64,000 nt of DNA, taken from NCBI GenBank assembly GCA_015272515.1, contig JACYLN010000064.1:1-64000 (forward strand), written 5' to 3'. The DNA is from Leptolyngbyaceae cyanobacterium C42_A2020_001 (lineage in GTDB: Bacteria; Cyanobacteriota; Cyanobacteriia; Leptolyngbyales; Leptolyngbyaceae). Position numbers and translations under genes: made by a program. Below, one piece after another: positions 26,095 to 35,572 of this stretch. The notes below the pieces were generated by a model. The model ran no database searches, was not told the origin of the DNA, and saw nothing but the letters and a program-made list of their open reading frames with translations. Within the stretch, counting starts at the first letter, position 1; the number at the start of each line of letters is the position of its first letter.

Positions 26095-26119
26095 AAAAAA
26101 GTGGGCACAAACCCACCTT
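26095..26119 (-). promoter_or_regulatory. Terminator-like attenuator in the rimP leader
   Basis: On the minus strand GTGGG-TTTGTG-CCCAC, extendable by AA/TT pairs and one G-T pair, is followed directly by TTTTTTGTTTT, ending 12-18 bases before the rimP ATG. A rho-independent terminator placed just upstream of a start codon is the usual sign of leader attenuation. rimP leaders with such structures are known in other bacteria. Confidence 0.6.
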
Positions 26120-26311
26120 CCAAGAAAGTAATCATTTTCCTTAAAACCTGGAAGTCCCGCGAGAACATCGCAGTACACCCCATAGTGTAGCCTAATCATC
26201 TTTCAAGTTGCAGGGAATTTTGTTGCTAAAACCCAAAATTAAACACTTGCCGCGATGGCAGAACTCGTTGTAGGATTGTAGACTGTGTTGATTTTAGTAA
26301 AGTGTCCTTCC

Positions 26312-26509
26312 ATGCCTAAGCTAAAAACCCGGAAAGCGGCTGCTAAGCGACTGAGAGCCAGCGGCTCTGGCAAAATTATGCGTCGCCAAACCTACAGAAG
26401 TCACTTGCTGGAGCATAAGAGTGCTTCTCGTCGTCGTCGCCTCGCAGGAGTGGTAGTTGTCAACGAGCGTGATGTCGCCAACGTACACCTGATGCTTCCT
26501 TATCTATAA
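26312..26509 (+). CDS. rpmI: 50S ribosomal protein L35
   Basis: The 65-residue product starts at the ATG at 26312 ([20 protein letters not shown]), the universal start of L35; 9 upstream in-frame codons are not part of the family. It is very basic, with the [10 protein letters not shown] run. It is followed by rplT after 125 bp, the standard order, and is divergent from rimP. Confidence 0.97.
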   Translation: MPKLKTRKAAAKRLRASGSGKIMRRQTYRSHLLEHKSASRRRRLAGVVVVNERDVANVHLMLPYL

Positions 26510-26634
26510 GCCTGAGGCGAAATTATAGATTCCTCCGGCACGAGTCATGTCTGAGTTTGGCTTTGCTCAAATAGGTACGCTGCACCACCATCTTTATCTA
26601 GAAAATTTCCTACAAGTTCAGAGGTAACGTCATC

Positions 26635-26988
26635 ATGGCACGGGTGAAACGCGGTAACGTGGCGCGCAAACGTCGCAAAAAGGTTTTGAAGCTGGCAAAA
26701 GGCTTCCGAGGTTCTCATTCTAAGCTTTTTCGCACAGCTAACCAGCAGGTGATGAAGGCGTTGCGCTATGCCTACGCCGATCGCCGCAAGCGCAAACGAG
26801 ATTTTCGTCGTCTTTGGATTACTCGCATCAATGCTGCCGCTCGTCTACATGGGATGAGCTACAGCCAACTGATCGGTAACTTAAAAAAGGCAAATGTCGA
26901 AATTAATCGTAAAATGCTGGCACAAATGGCGATCCTTGATCCCGCTGGCTTTAGCAAACTGTTGGAACTAGCTCACTCTGCAAAATAA
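26635..26988 (+). CDS. rplT: 50S ribosomal protein L20
   Basis: The 117-residue product is full length, beginning [20 protein letters not shown] and containing [17 protein letters not shown]-like sequence and [16 protein letters not shown]20 is needed for early 50S assembly and in several bacteria represses its own operon. I cannot show an operator in the 125-bp rpmI-rplT gap. Confidence 0.97.
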   Translation: MARVKRGNVARKRRKKVLKLAKGFRGSHSKLFRTANQQVMKALRYAYADRRKRKRDFRRLWITRINAAARLHGMSYSQLIGNLKKANVEINRKMLAQMAILDPAGFSKLLELAHSAK

Positions 26989-27066
26989 ACTTTGCTATGT
27001 CCAAATCTGTTGTTCCTCCTTAGAGAAGCCTCCAGTTTTCGAGGTGGACATGGTTTAGCTGAGTTT

Positions 27067-27888
27067 ATGCTGACCGTTACCATGATGCTTAAACAACTGC
27101 CAGTTCTGGCGAGCCTGTTGCTCAGCGTTACAGCACCAGGGTTTTTAGTACTAACGCCCTCACGGGTTGATGCGGCTGATCTTCAGACCATCAAACGGCG
27201 GGGGCGTTTAATTGTGGCAGTGAAAGATAATCTGCGTCCACTGGGGTTTCGGGGGGCAGATGGGCAAATTCAAGGATTTGAGATCGATCTAGCTCGACAG
27301 CTAGCCCAAGAGCTTTTGGGGCGAGCGGATGCGGTGGAGTTACGCCCTGTATTGAATCAGGATCGATTTAAGGTAATTACGACGGGTGAAGTTGATTTCG
27401 CGATCGCTAAAGTTACGCTTACACCGTCTCGCTTTCGTATTCTTAATCTCAGCCAACCGTATTACCGAGATGGAGCTGTGGTGGCAACGCGTGATCCCGC
27501 AATTCAAACATGGGCGAATTTGGCGGGCAAACCCATTGCCGTTCTCAATGATTCCAGCACTGTTGAAGCTGTTCGGAGAAAATTGCCGACTGCTGTACTG
27601 ATCTCGGTGCCATCCTACGAGGAGGCGAAGGCAGCGATCGAACGAGGACAAGCACTCGCGGTTGCGGCAGATGCCTCGGTTTTAGCAGGATGGGTTCAAG
27701 AATTCCCGCAATATCGCTTGTTGAGTCCGTTTTTGTCTACGCAAGACTTGGTGATTGCCTTCCCTAAAGGGCAACAGTATGAGGAACTGCGACAGGAAAT
27801 TGAGCAGATTTTGCGCCGACTTTACACCCGTGGATGGTTGGAACAGCGAGCAAATTATTGGGGATTGCCACGCAATTTGTCGTTTTGA
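27067..27888 (+). CDS. Extracellular solute-binding protein, amino-acid type (family 3)
   Basis: About 273 residues from the ATG at 27067, with a signal-peptide-like start (LKQLPVLASLLLSVTAPGFL) and likely cleavage near SRVDA-AD. The body is a type 3 solute-binding protein: LIVAVKDNLRPLGFRGADGQ, GFEIDLARQLAQELLG, VDFAIAKVTLTPSRF, and GWLEQRANYWGL at the end. Such proteins bind amino acids for ABC uptake, but no permease or ATPase gene is beside it, so it may serve a distant transporter or act as a sensor. The track start at 26992 would bury the signal peptide and is less likely; 27082 is another option. Confidence 0.8.
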   Translation: MLTVTMMLKQLPVLASLLLSVTAPGFLVLTPSRVDAADLQTIKRRGRLIVAVKDNLRPLGFRGADGQIQGFEIDLARQLAQELLGRADAVELRPVLNQDRFKVITTGEVDFAIAKVTLTPSRFRILNLSQPYYRDGAVVATRDPAIQTWANLAGKPIAVLNDSSTVEAVRRKLPTAVLISVPSYEEAKAAIERGQALAVAADASVLAGWVQEFPQYRLLSPFLSTQDLVIAFPKGQQYEELRQEIEQILRRLYTRGWLEQRANYWGLPRNLSF

Positions 27889-27940
27889 GATAAGTTGAGT
27901 GTGGATGTGATTTTGACTCCTTTTTATAGATCTTGTTGAT

Positions 27941-28468
27941 ATGGATACTGGTTTTCCTGTTTTGTATTTGTCGCTGTTGCTAGGGATACTTGCGATCGCC
28001 AGCTTTTTTTTGGTTCGGCAAATTTTAAGAACTCGTAAGGTTGAGAATGCCTTAGGACGTTTGCAGAAAAAACTTTCCAAAGAAAAAGGCACAGCTCAAG
28101 ATTATTTTGAATTAGGCAGCATTTACCTCAACAAACGGATTTACGCCCAGGCGATCGCTCAATTTCAAAAAGCCTTGAAATCAGACGATTTGCCAGAAGC
28201 CGAAAGCGCTTTAGTTTACAACGCGCTGGGCTATGCCTACTTTGCTCAAGAGCAGTATGATCTGGCGATTCGTCAGTATAAAGAAGCCCTCAAAGCTGAT
28301 CCCGGTTACATCACAGCACTCAACAACATGGGACACGCTTACGAACGCAAGCAGCTTACCAGTTCTGCTTTGGAAGCCTATGAGCAGGTGCTCACCCTTG
28401 ATCCCAATAATACGACTGCTAAACGCCGAGCTGATTCCCTCCGCAAACGGTTGGTTCCCTCAGCTTAA
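27941..28468 (+). CDS. Ycf37-like TPR protein, photosystem I assembly
   Basis: The 175-residue protein has one N-terminal membrane segment (LYLSLLLGILAIASFFLV) and then three TPR units (about 55-165: AQDYFELGSIYLNKRIYAQA, ALVYNALGYAYFAQEQYDLA, ITALNNMGHAYERKQLTSSA). The pattern RKVENALGRLQKKLSKEKGT matches Ycf37, which in Synechocystis helps photosystem I assembly or stability. It lies between the binding-protein gene and proS on the same strand. Confidence 0.75.
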   Translation: MDTGFPVLYLSLLLGILAIASFFLVRQILRTRKVENALGRLQKKLSKEKGTAQDYFELGSIYLNKRIYAQAIAQFQKALKSDDLPEAESALVYNALGYAYFAQEQYDLAIRQYKEALKADPGYITALNNMGHAYERKQLTSSALEAYEQVLTLDPNNTTAKRRADSLRKRLVPSA

Positions 28469-28543
28469 AAACCCCCTCTAAAACTTGCTGCGTCTGAACT
28501 AGACTGAGATGATGATCGACTGAAGCGGAAAAGGAACCTGGCA

Positions 28544-30379
28544 ATGCGACTGTCTCAAATGTTGTTTGTAACCCTGCGTGAAGATCCAGCAGAGGCAGAG
28601 ATTCCTAGCCATAAGCTGATGCTACGGGCAGGATACATCCGACGGGTTGCTAGCGGGGTGTATGCCTATTTACCGCTGATGTGGCGAGTATTGCAAAAAG
28701 TGTCCCAAATCGTTCGTGAGGAGATGAATGCGGCAGGTGCTCAGGAATGCTTGCTGCCACAGCTACAACCGTCTGAATTGTGGCAGGAATCGGGACGGTG
28801 GGACACTTACACAAAAGCAGAAGGAATCATGTTTTCTCTGGTTGATCGCCAGGAGCGGGAGATGGGTTTAGGGCCTACGCATGAGGAAGTGATCACCGCG
28901 ATCGCTCGCGACATGATCCGCTCTTATCGTCAATTGCCCATTAACCTATATCAAATTCAAACAAAATTTCGGGATGAAATTCGCCCCCGGTTTGGTTTAA
29001 TGCGCGGACGCGAATTCATCATGAAAGATGCTTACTCCTTCGATGCTGATGAAGCCGGAATGAAGCAGACGTATCAGAAGATGAATCAGGCGTATCACAA
29101 CATTTTGCGCCGTTCTGGGCTGAAATTTCGGGCAGTGGATGCCGATTCTGGCGCGATTGGGGGTTCTGGTTCCCAAGAATTTATGGTGCTAGCAGACGCA
29201 GGCGAAGACGAAATTCTTTATACAGAAGATGGAAAATACGCTGCCAACGTCGAAAAAGCGAATTCCCTCCCAGCGGATGCCGAAATCTCCCCTTTCACAA
29301 CCTCTGAGAAACGCGAAACTCCTGGTACTGAAACCATCGAGAAAATGTGTCAGTTCCTTCAGTGTTCGCCTACCTGTGTGGTTAAAAATGTCTTGTATCA
29401 GGCAAACTACGATAATGGCATGACCGTTTTAGTGCTGGTCAGCATTCGCGGTGACCAGGATGTGAATGAAGTCAAACTGCAAAACGAGTTGGTGAAACTT
29501 GCCAGTCAGTATCGAGCCAGCACCGTGTTGGCACTTACGGTTCCGGATGCAGCGGCGCAAGCCAAATGGGCAGCAAAGCCTTTGCCACTGGGTTATATGG
29601 CACCCGATCTGGCGGATAGTTACATCAAACCACCCAAACCCGCTCCTGTGGAAATGAAGGCGGCAGGTTCTGTGGTACCCAAATTTCTGCGAATGGTTGA
29701 TAAAACAGCGGTTGATTTGAAGAATTTTGCCACAGGGTCAGATGAATCTGGTTATCACATAGTTGGAGCAAACTGGGGCAGTGAGTTCAAATTGCCTGAT
29801 TTAGTAGTCGATGTCCGAAAAGCCGTAGCTGGCGATCGCGCCCTGCACGACCCCACTCAAACGCTTCAAACCGCACGCGGCATCGAAATTGGACACATCT
29901 TTCAATTGGGGACAAAATACTCCAAATCGATGGGTGCGACCTACACAAATGAGCAGGGCGAGGAAATGCCGCTCGTTATGGGCTGTTATGGTGTGGGTGT
30001 ATCCCGCTTGGCACAGGCAGCCGTTGAACAATCTCACGACAAAGACGGGATTGTGTGGTCTGTGGCGATCGCCCCTTACCATGCGATCGTCGTCATTCCC
30101 AACGTCAGTGATGAAACTCAAGTCCAGGCAGCCGAAACCTTGTACACCGAACTTAATCAGGCAGGGGTTGAAACCCTGCTAGACGATCGCAACGAACGAG
30201 CCGGAGTCAAGTTCAAAGATGCTGACCTGATCGGGATTCCCTATCGCATCGTCACCGGCAAGTCACTCAAAGACGGCAAGGTAGAAGTGGTCAACCGTGC
30301 CACCCGCGAAGCTCAAGAACTACCGCTTGAAGATATTGTCCCTACCCTCAAACAATGGATTGCCGCCGCTCTGGAATAA
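28544..30379 (+). CDS. proS: Prolyl-tRNA synthetase
   Basis: The 611-residue protein is a bacterial-type class II prolyl-tRNA synthetase. Motif 2 lies in [20 protein letters not shown], motif 3 in [17 protein letters not shown], and there is an inserted editing domain (about 225-400) between them. The C-terminal anticodon-binding domain begins near [10 protein letters not shown]. It charges tRNA-Pro. The binding site AAAAGGAAC precedes the ATG. Confidence 0.96.
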   Translation: MRLSQMLFVTLREDPAEAEIPSHKLMLRAGYIRRVASGVYAYLPLMWRVLQKVSQIVREEMNAAGAQECLLPQLQPSELWQESGRWDTYTKAEGIMFSLVDRQEREMGLGPTHEEVITAIARDMIRSYRQLPINLYQIQTKFRDEIRPRFGLMRGREFIMKDAYSFDADEAGMKQTYQKMNQAYHNILRRSGLKFRAVDADSGAIGGSGSQEFMVLADAGEDEILYTEDGKYAANVEKANSLPADAEISPFTTSEKRETPGTETIEKMCQFLQCSPTCVVKNVLYQANYDNGMTVLVLVSIRGDQDVNEVKLQNELVKLASQYRASTVLALTVPDAAAQAKWAAKPLPLGYMAPDLADSYIKPPKPAPVEMKAAGSVVPKFLRMVDKTAVDLKNFATGSDESGYHIVGANWGSEFKLPDLVVDVRKAVAGDRALHDPTQTLQTARGIEIGHIFQLGTKYSKSMGATYTNEQGEEMPLVMGCYGVGVSRLAQAAVEQSHDKDGIVWSVAIAPYHAIVVIPNVSDETQVQAAETLYTELNQAGVETLLDDRNERAGVKFKDADLIGIPYRIVTGKSLKDGKVEVVNRATREAQELPLEDIVPTLKQWIAAALE

Positions 30380-30504
30380 ACCCATCAGGATGAGCGATCG
30401 CAAACAAATACTTTCATCCATTCAAAAATCAGACGTGGAATGGTACGTTGGTCACACATCTCTGATCATGAGATGGATAATCATTGCCCGCCAACGCTTA
30501 ACCT

Positions 30505-31347
30505 ATGGAAATTTTTATCCTCATCCTCTCCAGCCTCATCAGCGTCCTATCCCCTGCCAATTTTGCAGGCGACAAAATTGCAGAAAACGCGGTTCGTGCT
30601 CAGTTCAAGCAAGTTGAGCAAATCAACGTTCGGATTGACAACGCCCCAATTCATAATCTTGCAGCTGGAAAAGTTGATCGCCTCCGAGTAGCAGGGCGAG
30701 GATTTTACCCACTCGACGACATCCGCATTGACACCTTAGAGCTTGAGACTGATCCCATCAATGTTAGTCGCACTCGCCTGGTGAAGGGCAAAGTGCTGTT
30801 TGAGGAGCCATTTGGTGTTGGCGTGCGGGCAGTGATCCGGCAAGAGGATGTGGTACGAGCACTCCGATCCAAATGGGTCGCCCAACGAATTCAGCGATTA
30901 CTCCGTGGCTTAAACCAGAGCAAGCAACTTGAATCATCTCTAGCTCAAGGTGGACTGAGAGAAAACCTGCAAGAACTGCGGCAAACATTGGATGAATATC
31001 GGCTCCTTAACCCAAGAGTGCAAATTCTAGAAAACGCCAGAATTCAAATTCAAGCCGACATCGAGGAAGTTCAAACTGGTGAAAAACTACAACTCGCAAT
31101 AGAAACCGGAATTGAAATCCGAGAGGGACGACAGATTAAACTGCTAAAGCCTGTTGTTAGCTTGAATCAACAGCCTGTTCCTGAGGAACTGCTTAGGGGG
31201 CTGGCAGAAAACCTTGAGCAAGAACTTAACCTCGATCGCCTGGAACGATTGCTTCAAGTGAGAGCAAGAATCTTTAAGGTGCGCTTCTACAAAGGCTCTT
31301 TAGAAATCGCGGCATTTCTAGGACTCCCCGCTGGATTTAAAGTCTGA
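30505..31347 (+). CDS. DUF2993 (LmeA-like) lipid-binding-type protein
   Basis: The 280-residue protein shows the DUF2993 pattern: AENAVRAQFKQVEQINVRID, KVDRLRVAGRGFYPLDDIRI, LELETDPINVSRTR and later paired amphipathic beta strands. The family is common in cyanobacteria and actinobacteria and is thought to bind lipid at the membrane. The start (MEIFILILSSLISVLSPANF) is weakly hydrophobic and could be a signal or peripheral anchor. Function unknown. Confidence 0.7.
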   Translation: MEIFILILSSLISVLSPANFAGDKIAENAVRAQFKQVEQINVRIDNAPIHNLAAGKVDRLRVAGRGFYPLDDIRIDTLELETDPINVSRTRLVKGKVLFEEPFGVGVRAVIRQEDVVRALRSKWVAQRIQRLLRGLNQSKQLESSLAQGGLRENLQELRQTLDEYRLLNPRVQILENARIQIQADIEEVQTGEKLQLAIETGIEIREGRQIKLLKPVVSLNQQPVPEELLRGLAENLEQELNLDRLERLLQVRARIFKVRFYKGSLEIAAFLGLPAGFKV

Positions 31348-31491
31348 AGAGTCTTAACTATTTTGCTGAAACTCCAAAAACCGGGTGTAAATCTATAGCA
31401 CTGTGGCAACATAGGTGTTGCCTAATTAGACTACGAATATCACTGCTAAGTCCTGTCAATGTGATGTGCCCACCTCATAAGGAGTTTCCCT

Positions 31492-32154
31492 ATGCAAGAC
31501 CAACAACCGCGCCGTTCAATTCCCGTGGGTATCATTGCGGGTTTTTCAGCACTTGTGCTTGCAACTGGCACTGGAGTTGCCTGGTGGACCTGGAAATCTC
31601 ATTCTGAAACGATAGTTCCCAAAGCCTCTGAACATGCCCAGCCATCTGACAACGGCAACTCTGCTTTATCAACCGACCCAGCCAAATCTCAAAAAGCTCA
31701 AACTGCCCCTCTCCCAGCAACGGCGGATAAAACACTACAGGTTTACTGGCTGAAAGCATCAGATAGCAAAATTCAACTTGCTCCCAGTCCGGTTAAACTC
31801 ACAACCAGTGCGGCTCCTGAAGATTTGCTCGAAACAGCAATTAAACAGTTACTGGCAGGACCTCCCAACCCTGATGTCTCCTCTACCGTTCCAAAGGGTA
31901 CGCAACTCCTTGACTTCTCTGTTAAAAGCGATGGTATTCACATTGATTTGTCCCGTGAATTCACTGCTGGAGGCGGGAGTGTTTCGATGGAAGGTCGATT
32001 AGCTCAAGTTCTCTACACCGCCACTAGTCTAAATCCAGATGCGTCAGTTTGGCTGTCAGTTGAAGGTAAACAACTGGAGACATTGGGTGGAGAAGGACTG
32101 GTTCTAGAGCAACCTGTCACCCGTAAACAGTTTGAGCGAGATTTCCCGTTGTAA
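31492..32154 (+). CDS. GerMN-domain membrane-anchored protein
   Basis: The 220-residue protein has one membrane segment near the N-terminus (VGIIAGFSALVLATGTGVAW), a Ser/Pro/Ala-rich linker and a C-terminal GerMN domain (about 80-200) with LQVYWLKASDSKIQLAPSPV, LLETAIKQLLAGPP, GIHIDLSREF and RLAQVLYTATSLNPDASVWL. GerMN domains occur in spore-germination and cell-envelope proteins; the cyanobacterial role is unknown. The ATG has an ATAAGGAG binding site. Confidence 0.8.
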   Translation: MQDQQPRRSIPVGIIAGFSALVLATGTGVAWWTWKSHSETIVPKASEHAQPSDNGNSALSTDPAKSQKAQTAPLPATADKTLQVYWLKASDSKIQLAPSPVKLTTSAAPEDLLETAIKQLLAGPPNPDVSSTVPKGTQLLDFSVKSDGIHIDLSREFTAGGGSVSMEGRLAQVLYTATSLNPDASVWLSVEGKQLETLGGEGLVLEQPVTRKQFERDFPL

Positions 32155-32207
32155 TTATTGATTAAGTCGGTTTATAAGCAAAGAAAGGGCATTTTTGGAT
32201 GTGAACA

Positions 32208-32600
32208 ATGGGTAACAGCAATCAAACTCATCAGTCTCATTTGCAGCCTCTAGCAGCCGACATTACTCGTATTAGACCCTGGGGCACTGTTACGCTCCTG
32301 GAGGAGGGAAATCATTACCGAATTAACCGAATCGAGGTCGCCCCTGGGCAACACATCAGCACGCAGATGCATTTTCATCGAAGCGAGCACTGGGTAGTTG
32401 TTTCTGGAACTGCTAGGGTGATTTGTGATGATCAAGAGACCATCTTAGTGCAAAAGCAATCAACGTATGTGCCGATGGGAACTTCGCATCGAGTAGAGAA
32501 CCCTGGAGTCATTCCGTTAGTCATGATTGAAGTGCAGAACGGTGAGTATCTGGGGGAAGATGACATTACTCGTTTTGAAGATGCACCCTCTGCCATCTAG
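32208..32600 (+). CDS. Cupin, phosphomannose isomerase type II C-terminal-like
   Basis: A 130-residue single cupin with DITRIRPWGTVTLLEEGNHY, PGQHISTQMHFHRSEHWVVV and the later His of MGTSHRVENPG, giving the metal-binding His/Glu set. It equals the C-terminal half of bifunctional mannose-1-phosphate guanylyltransferase/mannose-6-phosphate isomerase. Standing alone it may isomerise mannose-6-phosphate; the activity is inferred. Confidence 0.8.
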   Translation: MGNSNQTHQSHLQPLAADITRIRPWGTVTLLEEGNHYRINRIEVAPGQHISTQMHFHRSEHWVVVSGTARVICDDQETILVQKQSTYVPMGTSHRVENPGVIPLVMIEVQNGEYLGEDDITRFEDAPSAI

Positions 32601-32609
32601 CGGTTTTAG

Positions 32610-32792
32610 CTACGCAGGACGCATCAGCACTTCTAGCTCAACAAGTTTAGAGTCGTGATTAGAGGCGCTTGGGTTATTGGGATCAATCTCTATGTCAACT
32701 TGGCTAGATTGGGCAAGATGCTGAATAAGCACTTTACTTTGAACAACCACTTTGTTGAGGTGTGTAGATTCTAGCCGGATCTGAATTTTCAT
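32610..32792 (-). CDS. Possible small hypothetical protein
   Basis: A 60-residue frame on the minus strand, beginning MKIQIRLESTHLNKVVVQSK and ending KLVELEVLMRPA. The alternation of polar and hydrophobic residues suggests beta strands, and the composition is protein-like. No ribosome binding site is visible (the bases before the ATG are C-rich). It is convergent with the cupin gene. Not recognised. Confidence 0.4.
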   Translation of the reverse strand: MKIQIRLESTHLNKVVVQSKVLIQHLAQSSQVDIEIDPNNPSASNHDSKLVELEVLMRPA

Positions 32793-33053
32793 GGGGGAGT
32801 ATGCAATAGCATCGACTCTTCTAATTTGCCTTGATACGAAGAAGTGACAGGTGATGGGAAGAGTCGCTTTGTGTGAGAATCACCAACTGTTGTTATGACC
32901 TACACCCTCCAAACTGTGTGGCAAGGGTACGGCTAAAGTGTAATTCAGGCTGTTAGTTGAGATGACCCTAATCTGTAGAGGGGAGTGATGAGTGTCACAT
33001 GGCTCGAATTTCCACAGGACGCGATCGCCTCCTTCCAGGCTCAACATTAAGCA
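32793..33053. other. Gap without a gene
   Basis: Between the small frame at 32610-32792 and the outer-membrane-type gene at 33126-33659, whose terminator starts at 33054. A 63-codon minus-strand frame here lacks a binding site and protein-like composition. Nothing else is seen. Confidence 0.4.
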
Positions 33054-33084
33054 TAAAAAAACTCTGGACAACGATCATCCAGAG
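33054..33084 (-). terminator. Strong intrinsic terminator
   Basis: On the minus strand the 7-bp stem CTCTGGA/TCCAGAG with a 9-nt loop is followed by TTTTTTT, about 40 bases after the stop of the gene at 33126-33659. Confidence 0.85.
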
Positions 33085-33125
33085 CATCTACCAAAAACTT
33101 GCACGCAGAAACACCAGAACTTAGA

Positions 33126-33659
33126 TCAGAACCGTAGCCCTGCACCACCCTGAATTGATACAGCCGTGCCGTTGTTAGAACGGTAGCCATCAAACGAGAT
33201 GATAGCGTTAGTAAACAACGACAGACTAGTGTTCGGTAGAGCATAATCTACCCCAGGCTGAATTACAAAACTTCCCTTGTTCCCGATGGGTGTTTTGTCT
33301 CCTCGCACAATGGATGCACCTGCGCCAACATAGGCATCCGCTTGCCAGTTAATTGGGATGTCGTAGGAAACCGTCGGGACGACCGCGACTCCATTGCCAC
33401 CAATCAAAACTTGTGTTCTTAAAGAGATGGGCGCTCTCAAGAACTTATAACGAACTGCAAAGAAACCAGATGTGTTGCTATCTTCATTAATAGCGGACTG
33501 ATTGGTTACACCAAACGCTGCCCCAGCCCCGAGGTAACTGCCGTAAGCGGCTTGGGCATTGGCCGAAGATGGGGATCCGAGAGTGAAACCAGTGGCAAGG
33601 GCAACGCTGCCAAACGCAAAGATTCCACTACCCCAGAGGTATGACATTCGTTTTTTCAT
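33126..33659 (-). CDS. Secreted, probably outer-membrane beta-barrel protein
   Basis: About 177 residues from the ATG at 33659 (MKKRMSYLWGSGIFAFGSVA). This gives a clear signal peptide with cleavage near SANAQA-AYG; a GTG start 10 codons upstream would spoil it. The mature part is Gly/Ser/aromatic-rich with alternating strands (FFAVRYKFLRAPISLRTQVL, AVSIQGGAGLRF), and the final Phe is typical of outer-membrane barrels. Size suggests an 8-strand barrel. Function unknown. Confidence 0.65.
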   Translation of the reverse strand: MKKRMSYLWGSGIFAFGSVALATGFTLGSPSSANAQAAYGSYLGAGAAFGVTNQSAINEDSNTSGFFAVRYKFLRAPISLRTQVLIGGNGVAVVPTVSYDIPINWQADAYVGAGASIVRGDKTPIGNKGSFVIQPGVDYALPNTSLSLFTNAIISFDGYRSNNGTAVSIQGGAGLRF

Positions 33660-33861
33660 ACGAAACCCTTGAAATGGTGCATAGTTCACTCATTTAACCC
33701 CTGCAAGGCAGAGTTCTTTATCATTTAAGCCCATTTCTCAAAAACTGAACCAAGTTTTTTGCAAGTGCCACTTCTACAACAGGATCAAATGTCCTGAAGA
33801 GCAGTTGTAGGTTTGGGATACTAGAGGTAGACAGAATGTTTGATGCGGTGGAGGTAGTGAA

Positions 33862-34284
33862 ATGGGTTTTTCAATTCGATGGTCTGCAATTCCGTTTGCG
33901 TTGGCGATCGCAACAGTGGGGATTAAGCCAGCGCTGAGTCAGCCAATTATGATTTCGCCAAGTTCCCAACCTATTCAGGTGAGTGGAATGTCTGGTGGTA
34001 ATCAAAAAGATAGCAATTGTGCTGGATTTGTTGCTCCAATGCCTAATCACATCGTTCAGGTTACAGAAGACACCGATCTTCGGTTTGTGTTGCAGGGGGC
34101 AACGAGTTCTGCACTATTGATTCGGAGCTCTACAGGTCAGAAGTTTTGCGTTCCTGCCGATAGTTATTCACAAGGCAAGATTGAAATTCCTGGGCGTTGG
34201 GTAAAAGGAACCTATTCAGTGTTCGTCGGCGATCGCGCCAACGAAAATCACTCCTATACGCTTCTAATTTCTCGCAGCCAGTAA
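33862..34284 (+). CDS. Small secreted hypothetical protein
   Basis: The 140-residue protein has a signal peptide (IRWSAIPFALAIATVGIKPA, cleavage near LSQ). The mature part has two Cys (SNCAGF and KFCVPA) that could form a disulfide, and a beta-rich domain ending GTYSVFVGDRANENHSYTLL, similar in feel to small periplasmic carbohydrate-binding or pre-peptidase C-terminal-like domains. Not assigned. Confidence 0.6.
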   Translation: MGFSIRWSAIPFALAIATVGIKPALSQPIMISPSSQPIQVSGMSGGNQKDSNCAGFVAPMPNHIVQVTEDTDLRFVLQGATSSALLIRSSTGQKFCVPADSYSQGKIEIPGRWVKGTYSVFVGDRANENHSYTLLISRSQ

Positions 34285-34354
34285 TTTGATTTGAGTCATC
34301 TACTACAAGTTGACCGACAGCAGATCTTCATCATGTCAATCTACGTGATGTAAA

Positions 34355-34380
34355 AAGGGACGTTGGATACAGCGTCCCTT
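34355..34380 (-). terminator. Intrinsic terminator between convergent genes
   Basis: The perfect 8-bp stem AAGGGACG/CGTCCCTT with a 10-nt loop is followed on the minus strand by TTTA after the paired TT, giving a T5 run. It serves the zinc-ribbon gene and may also stop plus-strand transcription. Confidence 0.7.
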
Positions 34381-34423
34381 CCGGTATTTCTTGTACAGTA
34401 AATGGCTTGCAGGTAAAACTAAA

Positions 34424-34804
34424 TTAGTCTTCAATCTGCTGAACTGGTACCTCAATGGCATTCACATCAATTGTTCCTGCCGGAACCAAGCGGGCGAAAT
34501 GACCATTTTCTGCCTTTAGCGGTTCACTGCAATTGGGGCAGCGAAATTCTGACTTGTTGAGGCTAACAAACTCATAGCGGCAAACAGGGCATTCACTTTG
34601 GATCAAATTACGTTTGATCCACCACCGAAAGCCGACAAATGCCAGAATTGGCGCGAGTAAAAGCAGCCCAAACAAAATCAATAGAGATTTAACCAGCCAT
34701 CCAAGTCCGATCGCGCCTAATAGCCAGATGAGCAAAAAGGGAAGCAATAATCGGCTGACTTCTGTCATGCCAAGTTGCAGATTTTTTAAGTTATCTTGAT
34801 TCAC
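34424..34804 (-). CDS. Membrane protein with zinc ribbon
   Basis: The 126-residue protein has two close membrane segments (about 20-64: LLLPFLLIWLLGAIGLGWLV, LLILFGLLLLAPILAFVGF), then a four-Cys zinc ribbon (CPVC...CPNC, about 72-95) and a short C-terminal region (FARLVPAGTIDVNAIEVPV). Conserved-looking; function unknown. It is upstream of its own terminator. Confidence 0.7.
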   Translation of the reverse strand: MNQDNLKNLQLGMTEVSRLLLPFLLIWLLGAIGLGWLVKSLLILFGLLLLAPILAFVGFRWWIKRNLIQSECPVCRYEFVSLNKSEFRCPNCSEPLKAENGHFARLVPAGTIDVNAIEVPVQQIED

Positions 34805-34897
34805 CGCAATCTCCTGTATGCAGTGCTTTCTAATTCTTCTATCCTAAACACCGATTACTCGCATCGTCTGATATTGCACGATTATCAATCAATCTTC

Positions 34898-34958
34898 AAA
34901 AATAGAACACCTGCCGAACACTGAGCTACTTCCAAGTAAGCTAAGCGCCAGCAGGTGT
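34898..34958 (-). terminator. Terminator of petB-petD
   Basis: On the minus strand ACACCTGC pairs with GCAGGTGT (34951-34958 with 34907-34914). An inner imperfect stem AGCTTACTT/AAGTAGCT lies inside, and TCTATTTTTG follows. It starts about 20 bases after the petD stop. Confidence 0.7.
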
Positions 34959-34978
34959 ACACACTGTCAAAGCACAAA

Positions 34979-35461
34979 CTAGAACAAGCCCAGAGTCAAC
35001 GCTTTGCTAATTGGGAAGGTTGCTCCAATACCGAGGTAAAGCGTTACTACCGTACCAAAAAGGAAGACAGTAGTAGCGACGGGTCGGCGGAAAGGGTTCT
35101 GGAATTTATTGACGCTCTCAATGAAAGGAACCGTAATCAATCCCAGAGGCACCGATGCCATCAGAACCACGCCCAGAAGCTTGTTAGGAACCAGGCGTAG
35201 AATGTTGAACACAGGGTAAAGGTACCACTCAGGCAAAATTTCGAGAGGGGTTGCAAACGGATCGGCAGGCTCTCCAACCATTGCGGGATCAAGCACAGCA
35301 AGCCCAACACACAGTGCAATTGTTCCCAAAATTACGATTGGGAAGGTGTATAACAGGTCATTGGGCCAGGCAGGTTCACCATAGTAGTTGTGACCCATAC
35401 CTTTAGCAAGTTTGGCACGAAGTTGAGGATCTGCTAGATCCGGTTTCTTAAGAGTTGGCAT
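34979..35461 (-). CDS. petD: Cytochrome b6f subunit IV
   Basis: The 160-residue, three-helix subunit IV of the thylakoid cytochrome b6f complex: [60 protein letters not shown] (containing the PEWY motif of the quinol-oxidising site). Length and sequence are standard. It is downstream of petB on the same strand. Confidence 0.98.
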   Translation of the reverse strand: MPTLKKPDLADPQLRAKLAKGMGHNYYGEPAWPNDLLYTFPIVILGTIALCVGLAVLDPAMVGEPADPFATPLEILPEWYLYPVFNILRLVPNKLLGVVLMASVPLGLITVPFIESVNKFQNPFRRPVATTVFLFGTVVTLYLGIGATFPISKALTLGLF

Positions 35462-35572
35462 AGTTAGGAACGTACTCCTTAGTCTGTAAGGTCGGCAGAT
35501 TGGAATAGGCTAACAGGAATCCGTCTAATGTCACTGCGACAGATGTTGCAGGCAACGTCTAATCAAAGCAAT

